64,000 nucleotides of DNA, from the NCBI GenBank assembly GCA_947650285.1, contig CANTFL010001332.1, forward strand, positions 558,001 through 622,000. Reading direction: 5' to 3'. The DNA is from Hyaloperonospora brassicae. Lineage: Eukaryota > Oomycota > Peronosporomycetes > Peronosporales > Peronosporaceae. The notes under the pieces were generated by a model. It saw only the letters and a program-made list of their open reading frames with translations, did not search any database and was not told the DNA's origin. Shown here one piece after another: positions 10,813 to 24,400 of the stretch (positions are counted from its first letter, which is position 1; each line of letters opens with the position of its first letter). The translations under genes were made by a program, and so were the position numbers.

Positions 10813-13800
10813 GCCCGTGTCCAGGTAAACGAGCTGGCCCAAGCCCGGATGGAGGTTCAGCTTGACTTCCTGATAAGTATTTAGCAAAAGATGGCAAGGC
10901 CAACCTATGCGGCGTAAGCACCTCCAAGTTTACGTGGGACGGATCCCAATACAGATTAAGCAATCCAACGTAGAACACAGGGTGTGTGCGCAGTTTGCGC
11001 GGAAGGTTGAGCGTATACGCAATTCCCTTCTTGGCGACGACCGTGAAAGGTCCAATGAAGCGCGGACGCAACTTTTTCTTGAAGACGGCAGACGCTATAT
11101 TTGTAGGCAAGTTTTTAGCGTTGAGTAGAACTTGGTCTTCGCACTCATAACGTTCAATAAAATCTATGTCTTTAGCATCAGCTTGTTCCTTCTGCTTGTC
11201 TTGGCTATCAGTCAGTGCGTCACGCACATGTCGTAAGACATTTATTCGCGTTGCCAGAAACTCGCTTACCTGTTTTTGAACAGTAGCAGGGCTGATATCA
11301 GCAAGCCGATCGGCAACCCCTCCCGTACCAAGCCCTGACCCACGCAGTGGTAGCGTCAACGGAACGCGAGGGTGTGTGAGACCATTCACATAAAACGGTG
11401 TGTAGCCGGTGGAGGCATGCACGGCGTTATTCAACGCAAACTCAACGACAGGGATCATCGAACTCAAACGCTTTGGCTTTTCAGCGCAAACACTGCGCAA
11501 GATGTCACCGATGATGCGATTACTCGCTCGCTTTGGTTGACCATCAGTCTGCGAATAATTCGCTGTGGACATGTCCAAACGTGTGCCGATCACCTTAAAG
11601 ATGGACATCCAAAACTTCCCAGTGAAGCGAGGATATCTATCAGAGACATGTGTCAACGGCAGACCGTGTTGTCGAAACACGCGATCGATAAACAGCGTAG
11701 CTGTACCCTCACCATCAATGGTATCCGACACCACCGCTAAATGAGCCATCTTGCTCAAACGGTCAACAAAGACCACAATACCCGTATTTCCATACGAATC
11801 TTTCGGTAAACCGAACAGGAAATCCATGCTGATGGACTCCCAACACCCCTTGGGTACAGGCAAACTAGCCTGCGGCGAGGCCGCGTGAGGTGAGGGTTTC
11901 ACCCGTTGACACGTTTTACACGTACGCACATATGTGCTCACCCATTTGTATATTTTGGGCTACCAATAGCATTGGATAACTGAGCCGTAGGTCTTCTCAC
12001 GACCGAGATGACCACTCGACGCAGTATCATGTGCCTCATAGAGGATCCGATACTTCAACTCCTCATCATGAGGGATAACGATGCGAACGGGATCCTTCAC
12101 ATCCGTGCTATAGCACAACCGACCTTGATCGATGGAATATTGATGTAGCCTCGCACGTAATCGTGCCGACCATTCTATGTCTGATTCCTTAAACTCGTCG
12201 ATCCCAAGATCACGTATCAGAGCTACACAGTGTTCATCCTTGGAATATGCCATACGGATTAGGTCAGTGACCGACGACGACAGCGTCGTAACATGAGCAA
12301 GGTCATAGTCAGGCCTGCATGACAACGCATGAGCCAAAGCATTCTGCTTGCCCGGCTTATACTTCACCTCGAAGTTGTACTCGGCAAAGAAGGAAATCCA
12401 ACGAACTATTCTCTGAGAGAGGTGAGGCGACTGGGTCGCAGTGCGTAGTGACGCATGATCTGTATGGATCACAAACGGCCTAGAGCCAAGTAGATGAACT
12501 CTGAATTTGACGAGAGCATACTTCATTGCAAGTAGCTCTTTGTCATGAACAGGATAGTTCTTTTCTGCAGCAATCAGCTTCCGGGACTTAAACGCAATGA
12601 CGCGTTCCCATCCATCAGAATTAGTATGTAACAGAGCGCTGCCTATGGCAAAGTCAGATGCGTCACAGACGACACTGAAAGATCGATCACGATCAGGCAA
12701 ATCCAATATTTGCGCATGAAGGAGACTCTCCTTTACTGATTGAAAATCATCATGCTCAGTGATAGTCTAGCACCATTCCACATCATTTTTAAAGATATTG
12801 GATAATGGCCGAGCCATATCTGCGTAATTCGCACTGTACTTGCGTAAGTAATTGGCAAGTCCAAGCCACTTACGTAAGTCCTTTTGTCTCTATGGAACCG
12901 GCCAATCAACTATGGCTTTTACCTTATCAGGATCCGCTCGAAGGCATCGCTTACCAATAAATCACCCTAAAAAGGGAATCTCTTGTGCACCAACGATGCA
13001 CTTAGACGCGTTGGCGTACAACTTATTCGTGCGCATGCACTCGAGCACCGCTCGTAAATGGTCAATGTGATTGTCCACATCTGACCGACCGTTCATAGCA
13101 CGACTATGGACAAAGATGTCATCAAAGTATGTCTGTGCATATCCTCGGTGAGGTCTGAACAATTGTTTCACAAGACGATTGAATGTAGCCGGGGCATTTG
13201 ATAACCCTTGCGGCATAACAAGCCACTCCTAGAGCATACCGCTCCGATTGCTGACCCCTGTCAGCGGAACATCAATCTCTCGCATGAGAAGTTGGTAATA
13301 ACCATCGACTAAGTCGAGCGCACTGTACATTGTACATCCCATCACATTGTTCTAAAGATCATCCTTCCTCGGAATTGGTGTCCGAGCCGGGATGGTGGCT
13401 GCATTAAGCTTATTGTAAGCATGAACAATGCGCCACTTCCCATTGGGATTTTTGACACAGAAGGTCGGTGTGTAATGGGGAGATTTGCTCTCACGTACCA
13501 TTACTGCCGCGTGCTTTGCACAAAATAAGTCGTCAATGACGTCACACTGTTCCTTCGGTAAAAACCACTGCCGTGTTACGCAGTATTTAGTTCCAGGAAC
13601 CAAGTCAATTTCATGACGTACACCTCTATCGGGAGGTAAGACGGACGGTGGGTTGTGACACACCACGTCCTAAAACTCTTTACCAAAGGATAGAACGGAT
13701 CAAGAGGATCCTTAAGGATCGAAGATCCACTACGGGCATCCAATGCCGCCTTTGTGTTCTCAAGGACAGACTCGTCCAATAACGAGGATGAGTTTAAATA

Positions 13801-15130
13801 ATATCCGGCCGAATGACCACTCACTCGGATAATTCTCCTGCCTGCAAGGCTTGGCTAAATTCGCCGTCAGACATTTCGTCTAGGTCAAAGAGAGTTGTCA
13901 AGGATGGAAGAGTCTCAAGACTAATATTGCCATCAATCTGCTCAGCCAACCCATTGAAAAGTGTATCAGTGTATTATTACTATTATTACTTCGTGACTTC
14001 TTAGACGTTGGGAGCTGAACAGTTGCCATCCCACGCTGGGATTGTTTCCTCAAAGAAATCTTACGCCTCCTAGAGTCCGTGACAGTAGGGTTTCCGAGGT
14101 TGCTATGAATCTTAGCACGCTCTATACGAGAGCTCATGTCTTGAACGACATCTGGTGAAGTGTTGCGTAGCTCGAACACTTAATCATGTGGATTTACACG
14201 TACCACTTCACGTACAGAATCCGGGCCTCGCCCTGATAACTCTAGCTTCTCGCCATCAATGTCATTACCGACATTCATTGAGATGCCACCTCGGCCTTCC
14301 TCACTCGGTGGAAATTCACGTGCCACCCCACTCACATCAGAGGAATTACATTCTTGATGTCTCGGCCCTAGGTCGAACATACCTGCAGAAAGTAGTGACT
14401 CAGTATCACAACGAGTATCACTCAACGAAGTATAACTTCCTTCACATACGGTGAAAGAGCTCCGCTCCATATTGATGTCATTGACATTGGAGTTAATTAA
14501 CTCTGACATACCAATGTCCAGCACATTGACATCTTCCGTCAATGGCTCGCGCCAATATCGCTTTTGTTGCCTAGAGAAGGTGGGTTCATGACTCTCCAAA
14601 GCTTCGCTAGGAACATTGCGCGTGGCACCTAAGGTCTTATTCCTCCAATCAATCCATGGCCCATGGCGTTCAAGCCAAGCCATACCCAGGATGAGATCAT
14701 ATCTCGAATCCAAATCGAGGACAAGACAGCGTTCAGTGCTGTCAAAGTCCAAAACGTTCACACCTAAGTTCAACGGAACTTTTGGCGCCGTGACGCGACT
14801 ACCAGTCGCTAAACGAACGGTGATCAAATCACCTTCATGCGCTTTGAGCGCTTCGGCATATCGCTGACTTCCCTCAAGGGAAAGACGTCGAGAGTCATTG
14901 AATGACGCTCCGGAGTCGAATAGGATCGACCAATGCTTATCAAAGCCTTTAGCTTTCGCCTCGTTGACTGAAAAGCCAGGATTGTATCCACGCTCTGTGG
15001 TGGCGGGCACAGAGCTCGGTGGGGCTAAGCCCTGTTTTACTCTACCTCGTAGAGAATTGAGAGAACTCAGTTCTACCCTAATAGGGCGCCCCGCACCTAC
15101 TGGGTGTCGACTTTTCCCCGTGTCATACAC
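10790..15130 (-). pseudogene. Pol of element 1: protease, RT, RNase H, integrase (decayed)
   Basis: Domains in order on the minus strand: a retropepsin with ILFDSGAS and YDLILGMAWL (about 14.6-14.9 kb); reverse transcriptase with FVIDLV-type start at 13.6 kb, YSALDLVDGYYQ and YFDDIF at about 13.12 kb; Ty3 RNase H with VVCDASDFAIGSALL at 12.66 kb; an integrase zinc region with HLGREKT and CKTCQ; and the core with MDFLFGL and VSDRYPRF. The third core acidic residue is lost: the usual DGQTER is DGQPKR. Stops in the pol frame lie at 13352, 13229, 12962, 12890, 12767 and 11960, plus frameshifts between 14180 and 13660. The C-terminus (HPVFYVGLLN) resembles the integrase end of Gypsy elements; no chromodomain is evident. 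Confidence 0.93.
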
Positions 15131-16135
15131 GGTTTCTGGTTGGGGCTAGGGTTTCGACCCATAGGAGTCGGTTGTTGTTTACGCAAAGGACAAGTGGGAC
15201 GCAAGTGTTTAGTGCTTTCGCACATATAACAGCGTCTCACTTCCTGTCGTTGCTCTGCAACATAAAGCTTCGCTTTAACTTCATCTTCAGCATGGTCAAG
15301 ATTTATCGGTTCTGGCTTACAGTAAGCCGAGGTGCTCGCAGAAATTGCCCTCGCAAAGCTTGGGTTGTACCCATTCCGACCAAGTCTGGCTGAATTGAAT
15401 TTGTGCTCAGCATTTTGAGCGATGCTAACAGCCTCCTTAAAAGTAGAGGGGTGGACCCAAATCACCTCGGTCCTGGCAACGCAATTACGAATACCTTCCG
15501 GAAGACAGTCACACAGACTTTCTCAGGGAGAGGGTCATATTGCATAGCAGCTATAAGAGTTCTCAACTCTTGTACATAGTCCGATAGCTTATTCTTACCC
15601 TGACGGGTAGACAAGAAGCGTGAGCGCACGCGATAGGCCTGGTTAGGCGGTGAGAAAACTCGCAAAAGGTCTAACTTGAGCGAATCCCATGTGGGGAACG
15701 CCAAGTCGACCGACGTGCCACACGTCAGAGATCACTCTTTAGCTCTTCCACCGAGCTTGAAGATAGCCAGCGAGATCCGCTGGTACTCCAGTGAGATAAG
15801 GTCAGAGCTCATGGCCATCTCAATCTCACGGATCCAGAGGGTCAGGTTTCTTCCTCCTTCCCGGAGTAATGTTTAACGTCCACCCGAAGGGGACGAGGCT
15901 TAGCCTCTTCTGGTGGCATTGCCACGTAGCGTGTTGGCATAGCCGACGCTACTTGGTTTTGAACCTGCCCTAAAAGGGCCGTTCCATACTGCATGAAGGT
16001 CTCGACTCGTGCATTGAGCTCATCGGGACCTTGTGCAGCTAAAAACTCTACATACTCTGGGCCTACAACCGCGGCCAGCTTATCAAGCGCGACCTTTTGG
16101 GCCTCAGAGAGGGGTGTCGATTGCTCCATCCTCAC
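15097..16135 (-). pseudogene. Gag of element 1 (frameshifted)
   Basis: An ATG at about 16129-16135 opens the capsid region (RMEQSTPLSEAQKVALDKL). The capsid continues in other frames with WDSLKLDLLRVFSPPNQ and SDYVQELRTLI, and ends with one CCHC zinc knuckle, CYMCESTKHLRPTC, at about 15.2 kb. The last part merges into the protease frame. Frame changes near 15850 and 15470 break the ORF. The role would be the virus-like particle shell that packages element RNA. Confidence 0.85.
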
Positions 16136-16169
16136 AGAGGATCAGTTGTTACCGACTCAGGCGTATATT

Positions 16170-16186
16170 GACTACAAGTGCTACCA
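16170..16186 (-). promoter_or_regulatory. Primer-binding site of element 1
   Basis: Two bases inside the 5' LTR the minus strand reads TGGTAGCACTTGTAGTC. A start with TGG pairs with the CCA end of a tRNA, as expected for reverse-transcription priming. The tRNA species was not identified. Confidence 0.75.
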
Positions 16187-16188
16187 AG

Positions 16189-16720
16189 TGTAGAGGAGCT
16201 ACACAGCTTCTTCATTCAGAGGAAGACTTAACGATCAATGAGCAACTTAAGGTTCAGAGAACCCGACTCAAAGAGTCAACAGCTCAAAGAGCTAAGGCTT
16301 GGTTCAAAGAACCCGAGTCAAAGAGTCAACAAGCTTAGAGAGCTTACGGTCCCTGTTCCAGGGGGACCAAACGATTCAAAGAATCAAACGCATAGAGTGC
16401 ACAAGGAGTAGCTGCCTTAACAAAGCGTTGCTATCTCTTTAACGATCACAAGACGCCTCAAAGAGGCACTTGTCTATCGGATCAAAATGGGAACTGAATT
16501 TTATTTCTTCTTTTAACTTAAAAGAACACCTTAGAACAAAGTACTTAACCTACTCGCTCATGTCCTAAATAAACCTATTAAAAGATCTCGTAATCAATGG
16601 TTGACAGACATCAGTCTTCAACAATTGATACTGTGCTCTCATATTACTTTAAAGGGGATCCCATCCCTTGTGTGTACCACATCTATTGTCGACTACCAGT
16701 CGACGTGTAACCCCGTTACA
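16189..16720 (-). repeat. LTR of element 1 (right; 5' LTR)
   Basis: 532 bp, TGTAGAGG to CGTTACA. It differs from the left LTR at six positions only. It should carry the promoter for gag-pol. Confidence 0.97.
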
Positions 16721-16725
16721 GCACC
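16721..16725. repeat. Target-site duplication, right copy (GCACC)
   Basis: Matches the GCACC at 8982-8986. Confidence 0.9.
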
Positions 16726-17520
16726 GATACGCATCGAGCCCGTACCTATCAGCGCCGTCATACCGTTGCGTAAGCTGGCTAGGTACAGTCGTCCCTCCAC
16801 GTAGCAGTCTCAAATGTGTAGCACGTTTTCTTCGTTCCTTATGTGAAGCTCTTTGGTATGGATGGGTCAATATGCACCCATTCTAAGAAATGCGTCCATG
16901 TTACGTTGAGTCTTTCGCATCGAGCACTCTTTTCTAACGTGCTTGGTGATACTCACCAGCTTCGCGGTTAACCCGTCGCTTTCGTGCTGTAGCGAAAGAA
17001 AGGATGACTGACGAATACAGATTTCTAGATCCTCGGATGGTCCAATAATCACCTCCTCGGCCATGTCACCATCACTGTCGTTTTCAATCGCCTCACGCTC
17101 TATCGTGTAAGAGTCACAATCGATCTGCTAGTCTTCATCTGCACCTATGTACTCTTCGACACTGACGCTGCAAGTCAAACCCTCCATGATCGTGGTCAGC
17201 TGGTGCTCAACAGATCGATCAATGCGTTCGTTGCAGTCGATTAGTTGGGTGATATCGTCCAACGTCACCGCCCCCACGATACCACACTTGCTCCAGCAGC
17301 TGCGACTTACTTGCTCGGGCACCTCCTACCAGCTCGATATAGCGAAGAGCACAGTCTCCAGGTAATTCAACTTCGGTTGATTCTGGTATGGATTGCATCG
17401 AGGAGTTATCGAACCAATCTATTCCGATACTTTAGTAAAATCACCAATCGAATATTTGGGACGTGGATCGGTGATTACCTAGTAAAGGCGTCACTTCCTG
17501 TCGGAAAATGATACCGAGTG
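16726..17520. other. Intergenic DNA, no gene recognised
   Basis: Nothing with a recognisable motif. The right part may be the degraded 3' end of the pogo element next to it. Confidence 0.4.
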
Positions 17521-17639
17521 ATCTAGCGATCCAATAGGAGATGAAAGATGATCTTAACCGGGATCATTTGTGAGATCGACTTCACCACAATACCGCGCTT
17601 TAAATGACCGAATGCTTTATATCAAATACGTGAGAAATC

Positions 17640-18474
17640 GCTGGTCAAGAGACTATCCATCCGAAACTACTAGCGTCAAGCGTTTGAAAGTGTGCTATCC
17701 TACTTAGCGACAGGAATACCAGCTTGATATTGTAGCATTTAGAATCGACATAGTGACACGAAGCATTCTCCACCGGGAGAAAAACTCGCCTCCCGTGCAT
17801 CGTGGCATTGAAATGCCGGAGCTACTCAGCAAACGTTGACCTATTTGGCCACGCGGTCTGGTTGTTGAAGTACACAAACTTCATTTGCTTGGTATAGACC
17901 TTGCGAAATGCTCGTGGCTGCTTCGACTCGACTGTGACAACGAGATCCATCTTCTCGGTGCCGGTCATGTTGAAGTACATTGCGATTGTGATAAGATCCT
18001 TTTCTGACTTCTTTCCGTTAACCTTGACTTTTGCCAAATTCTTGTTTGAAGTTAGACGATAGAAGTGAGCTGATTCGGCAAATTTTAATACATCTCGTGG
18101 TGAATATTGTCCAATCAGCTCTTTATGCTCCATTCGATTCACTGCGAGTTGAGCGCGATCAACTGAGTCTACCTCGCCGCGAAGCACATGCTGCTGGATG
18201 CCGCGTCGATTCTTAAATTTGTGCATCCACCCATTCAAAAGCCGCAGGTAGTTTTCGCTTATCCCTCAAACGGCTCGGATTGAGCGACGTTTTTTAGATT
18301 GTCGTTTTTATCTGATAATTGCTTTGACTTCATCGAGACGATAGTATGCGAGAAATGCAGCTTCAAACGCTGGAAATAGCACCTTTCGGTTGCACTTCCT
18401 GTCCGCGACAAGGAACGCGTTGTCTGGTGCCCGGCGATTTCATTCTGCTGCCGTTGGAATAAAATGATCGACAA
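17640..18474 (-). pseudogene. pogo/Tigger-type DDE transposase, decayed (copy A)
   Basis: Read on the minus strand, the N-terminal DNA-binding part is at 18474-18259 in one frame (LHFSHTIVS, KQLSDKNDNLKNV). The CENP-B-like part and catalytic core follow in another frame: NGWMHKFKNRRGIQQHVLRG, then KFAESAHFYRL, GTEKMDLVV and, after a TAG at 17822-17824, RVFLPVENASCH and AHFQTLDAS. In active members of this family the three catalytic residues are Asp. Here the first is Ala (FAES for FDET), the second looks like Glu (VENAS for VDNAP), and the third is kept. TIRs were not found. It is clearly inactive. Function in the intact family is cut-and-paste transposition into TA. Confidence 0.85.
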
Positions 18475-21400
18475 GATTCTATCTGACTCACTCTTGTATT
18501 TAAGCCAACTTTATGTCTGGTGTGCGCGTGATGTGCACATGCATTCGATTTTTTTACTCCATTGTGTGAATTATTCGCTTTGTCGACACGTTTGATATAG
18601 AATGGAAGCAAATGTGCAAAATGACAGGCAATTCAAGACTGTGGCAAGTCTATTTGGGGGGTCTTGGTGTTTGTGGTTGGTGCACGCTGTTTTGGTACCC
18701 TGTTTCTTTATCCTCTTATATAAAGTCAACACAACAAGAGGAAGTGACGAAAATCCATGCGAGACACGGAATTACTGAAACAGTAATTTTACCCCCAATA
18801 TAAATTCTCATATGGAGCGACGACTGTACGAGCTGTATGAGTACTCGGGTAGTGCATCAGCAATTTCACGTTTCCCTTAATGACCATTTTTTAGCTTTTG
18901 TGCGCGAGCATTGTTTATACATTACGTCCTTTTACTAGCGCGTCGAGAGAATGTTTTCTCGGATCCATTTCTGTTTGATTTAATATGCCTCATCTTTTTG
19001 TGCAATAAGATTCAATACTTAGAAAAATCAGCTGAAAGAGAGACTCGTAAGTTCTTGACGCAGGTCGACATCTCCTTATAATATGGAGGCATCTCGACCG
19101 TTGTCCTATTACATCGCGGTGACCCAAGATTTGCTTCACGTGAAAGCGTCGACCAACGTGCGTGTCTACCAGTAATTGAGGTGGTGCCGAAACGATAGGT
19201 CAGAAAGGTCTTAATGATCTGGCTGCTAACATTGCCCGCTTTGTATGACTTGATAGGTGAATTACGTGATGATATATAACTCTATCGTAACAGTCGATTT
19301 ATCTATTCGACACTGTGATATATCATAAAATACAAAGGTAAGGGTAATTAGTTAAGGTATATCATCGCTCAGTTGAGTAAAGAGAAGGAGCATCGTTTCA
19401 TCCGTCGAGATCTGACGAAAGCTACAACGAGAGCTCTTAGTGGCGGAACTTCGGAATCATTTATAGCCGCGAAGTTATTGCCAGAACGGAGGTTCCATCG
19501 TATACCTAGGATAAATTTGAATTCTGCTTGTAAATGTAATCGTTCATACAATAGATACACACCAGGAGTACACGGAATTGGTTGAATATATATAATCAAC
19601 CATTTAGCTGCTATCCACTTTCGTCACTATGCATTCCAGCTAACAATTAAGTATAAGTTATTGACACTGCACAAAATTACATCAGCCCTTCGATTGTTAT
19701 CACAGTTTTGTTTCTCCGTCTTCACCATTTCTGATGCAATATTTATAACACTGAATAAATACTTTTCAAGTAAACAGGAACCCATTCGTAAACTAATTTC
19801 TTTGCCCGCACAAAGCTATGAGCGCAATTCATCACCGTCAATTTTTTTCACCAAAACTATCATCGCTTTTGTTGGTGGTCCATCGATAATGCTGATGCAA
19901 CAATATTTTTAGCAAAAGCCTCATCGATCTAATTCTTTCTTCTTCGTCATAGCTGAGCTGAACAGAATTAGTATCATTTGTGATCTATAGACGCCTCGAA
20001 TCGAACAAGCTATAGAAGCTACTTCAGCAGCATACTTAATATTGATGTATCTCGTTTAACTCGAGGGAAGAGATACGTAATTAATTGAATAAATAATTGA
20101 ATCGGTGCATTGGTTTATCAACCAACAAATGATATATATAATTGAGCTCGAATTCAATAAAGCCTTTACAAACCTAATCGATATCCTCGCGAATCATGGG
20201 TTGTCAAGAAAGGCTAAATGGACCACTCTTCAAGCTTCCATCACTTCACGTCTTTATTATGTAAATGTCAATGTTCAATAAGTAAGAAACAGATAGGTGC
20301 TCGCTCGATGAAATCTATAATCCTATTACGATGGTAAAAATTGATCAAGGTGGGGATGCATGGATAACTACATCCATTAAAAGGGAAAGGCTAATGTGTT
20401 GTGAACGCATTAACTGTATGTTTAATGATAAAATACGGCATGGTCAGAAAGTCACTACGATTCGTAAACTGGTAGACGTGATTTTGATGTCACTCCAGAG
20501 ACACATTTTGCGCATTCAGAAAGAGCCTACAATATAGATGATTTAATATTGACATCATCAAGCGCTTATATGAGTGACCTGAACTCAGAACGAAAACAAA
20601 ACACCGTGGATTGCAAATACCTGTCAGCACGAAATTCGGGTAGCTCATCGAATCTGGAAAATCGTATTGATAAAGGCGCGAATATATCCTCTTACTCTAT
20701 TTGACCCTGAACCATCAACGAGAAAAGCCATATTGCTGATATGGTCAACATGGTCTGCAGTGTACTTGTATTCTTGCGATGGATGTCGGAACATCCGAAG
20801 AAAAGCTACATCGATAAAAAAACATAGGCATTGTACTGGAACTAGAAAAGATTGTCATGACGAGGAGATAGGGAAGAAGGTCTACTCTTTGAACATAAAT
20901 TAAAGCACGAACGATTGCGCACGGGCTAGTAGTATCGTGGCTAGTAAACGTCTCAGCTTACTGTGAGACAAGCGTTGTCACGACCACGATGCCCACTCCG
21001 CGGTGCCTCTTGACGTACCTACATGACATGTAATATCAAATTATCGTAGGTGATGATGACGACGTGATGTGCGTCTCTAGCAACAAATGTGGTGTCCAAC
21101 AAGTTGTTCCGCATTATATGTGATTCGGAAAGAATTGCTAAGCTCCAGGAAAATCGATGTATCTACATGTATTAACGTCATATTATGTAGCTACTAGGGA
21201 CGGTCAGTTTAAGCAAATATAATGTGTGTAAACGTTCCACTTCCTCTTTTGTTCCTCACTTGTTGGCGTTACTTATGCCCAGTGTAGCTGTCTCGACATT
21301 CCGGATTGAAGCAAATGGAATAACTAACGCATATAGGCTTCCATATTGAGAGCCTCATTGCATCAGTCAATCTTGCAGGCAACGTTTTGTTATAAAATAC

Positions 21401-24400
21401 TAATAATCGCTTATTTCTTTGTGTATGTACTTTTACGTTCTTTTGAATAAGTGTGAACGTCAGCGTACTTTGCAAAGAGACGATATTCTCTATAGATTAT
21501 TTACCGGTTTACATTTATGGCAGGCTGATATGTCTCATATCGCTCTTATAAAAGAGATGCAAGCTCCTCGGACATTACGCGGGACAATGTCATTTTTTTG
21601 ATAATGGTCCGACACGGGGAACATACTTGTCATAGCTGTCAAACATGTATCGGGTTAGTATGAGCCATGAATCTCCACGGTTTTTGCGTTTGATTAAATA
21701 AGCTCAACTCACAAAGGCGTGTGATTTTGCAAATGTTGGCACCGGCTGTGTCAAGAAACGACAAGTATTTTTACATAGCATGAAACAAATAAAGCGAAGT
21801 GAGATTAATTGCCAACGCTGTGCTTGCCAGATGTACCCATGTCGTGCATTGTATCAATATCGTACATATCAAGTTCATCGCGTTTTTATGCAGCATCTCG
21901 ATTCATGTTAAGTGGCCAAACTTTACCGGGCACATTCACTGATTTGACTTGTTGTAAGTAATCTGCTCTCACATGTTGCAGATACGTTTCGAACAATGCT
22001 GTAGGAGTGACCTTAATTATTGTCAAGACACGACGATCAGTTATATTATATTAGTATCTGTGCTGAGAACCATTCAATCATATACACAGATTTTCTTCAG
22101 GCTACCTATAATATCTGACTACCAGTACGTATGCTAACTACATACATTATGAATTTAGTATCATTAAAGGCTGAATATTTTGTCAGATATGAATGCATAT
22201 AGCTGTCAATACGATGTGCGCCGTGTGCTTCTGGATAGTATTGCTTTCAAAGGTGATACTTCCCTGCTAATTCTTTGTAATTCTTCTCATTTGTTTAATC
22301 TATAAAAGTATAACTGTTCAGTACTATCTGCTATGACATACTTCGCCTGTTAATGTAATCTAATGTCAACTTCATGCCACGAGTTTACTCTCTACATCTA
22401 TCTTTATATTGAAAATGAAAATACTAGGGCGTATGTGAATATAAATAGGCGACAAAAATATGCATACGTCTCGTGCATGATACTTTAAAAATGTAGGATG
22501 GCTTGCTGACCCCTTGATATCGACGTCGATCGATACCTCCGTTAATAAAGCCGAGGACTACGCATCATGATAGTAGAGCGAAATGATAATCGGGTTGTCT
22601 CGTCCGTCAAGAGAGCGTGGAGCAAGGTCATCGTGATGACGATCACTGACTTGAATGAGTATACAGCTAATGTCACGTGTGAGTGCCGAAATGAGTCATA
22701 GTACATATATAGTACTGAAGGTTCATCAAATAGGTAACTAGACGTTTAAGCACCTGCTTTTTGCACTTGATACTGTATGTGCTACTTTGGCATTCATTCC
22801 ATCTTCCTGAGTATACAGCATACCACTCGTATGATATTTTTCTCGCATTCTTGACTTTTCGATTAAACCGGTGGGAGTTTTTGAACACGTCATACGGATT
22901 GCCTTCACATTCTCTTATAAGTAGTGAAAAAATTGTAAACAGTGGTATTTTTGTCTCTACAGATTTGTGCAGAAAATGAACATGTCCTTTCAATTTGCAC
23001 GCACTGTATGAAGCGATATGTAGAAGCGGTTCCGAGGAGAATACACGCAATGACCTTGTATCGGCATTCATATTAAGGACATGTAATGATGTACAGGTTG
23101 TTGCTAAGAAGCTGTGAGGATTAATGGACAATAGACGAATGTGCTCGGGTTTTGGCTGTACTTATACCTCATTTTGCAAACGGTTTCGTCCTCGTCTGTT
23201 GAATCTGGCAGCTTGCCTCCGTTATTAGTGTGTAAGTGCTGTGACTATGCAGAAAAACGTATAAGCCACAAACGAACTTACTGCATAGCGACAACGCGTC
23301 GGCAGCCTCCCCAATGTCCTACGGTCAAATCAGGTATGTGATGGGGCACCGATGTTTGTACCGACACAATGCAAGATACCTACACTAACCACAGTGTATG
23401 CATGTGTCTCGTCACATCACATACAATATACGTGCTGAGGAAGATAAATTATACTAAACGAACACGCTTAGACGGAAAAAGTAGACATGTATGCGATATA
23501 GTCAAGGTTTCATCAAAGGCTGTTTGGATCTTACTTGAACATAACTGAGGTACAAACGGGTACTGTAGCGACTCGCTCACCACCCATTGCGCGCGTCTAG
23601 CAGCGATTGGTGGTTAGTTGGTCTAGGTATATGCCCTATATATACGAAGAAGTGGAGCCGTGACAAATATCACCTTGGACAACAACATTTCTTATACACT
23701 ATTTAGTACGGTAAATATTGCAATATATTATTTATTCGGATGATATTCGCATTTGATCCGATCTAGTGTCAATTACGAGTTGCGGGCTCACCATACTACC
23801 TAAGATTGGCATTGGCGCAAAAGGTATCAAAATCGTCTGACAGTCTTGCTAAACCAAGGCACACTTAGCAACACGTATGCCACAAGCGAAACTTGTGGGA
23901 CGCCCGTAAGCGTGTGTCTAACCTTGTTCTGCACAGTGTTCTTCCTAAACTATGTATCTCGGGAAATCAGCTTGGCGTTACAAACGACGATGCCGTGCAT
24001 CGACGAAAATGCCAACGTGGCATTATTGGCATGCAGCCGCGCGCTTGGCACTTTAAGCTTTGACGCAGATGGCTTGGGGGTATGGACCATTATCTCGTGT
24101 CATTACGAGCCTTGTAGACATGTACAGGGCAGGCTGTCTGCTGCAATACTCACTAGTGCGTTGCACGACTGTTTATTGCAATGAGGCATAGCGTCCAAAT
24201 GGTCGATATAGCATCTGAATCTATCGCATGTCAATGCGCCTGTTGTACCTTTCAAGACCACACAATGTTGATGGACTGACTAATTGAAGTCCCTCAATGC
24301 ATGAGATATGCGCTGTGAGGTCTATCAGTGATCGCGCTATGTTTCGCAGTTCGTTTCACAGACTCCGTGTCCAGCACGTTAAGGTCCGCCACAAATCGAT

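Larger units (their letters stand above)
8987..16720 (-). mobile_element. Ty3/Gypsy LTR retrotransposon, element 1 (7734 bp)
   Basis: It is bounded by two 532-bp LTRs and a GCACC duplication. Gag-pol reads on the minus strand in the Gypsy order protease, reverse transcriptase, RNase H, integrase. Signals sit where expected: primer-binding site just inside the right (5') LTR and a purine tract just inside the left (3') LTR. Six differences in 532 bp separate the LTRs (about 1.1%), so insertion was fairly recent. Even so, pol has at least six in-frame stops and gag is frameshifted, so this copy cannot make a full polyprotein. A separate ORF reads antisense between pol and the 3' LTR. Confidence 0.97.

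Noticed and set aside
19373..19585. Tc1/pogo-like helix-turn-helix fragment
   Set aside because: Resemblance is limited to the first few residues (LSKEKEHRFIRR) and no catalytic core follows.
22673..23131. 152-codon minus-strand ORF in AT-rich DNA
   Set aside because: No motif, no splice support, and composition like its surroundings.
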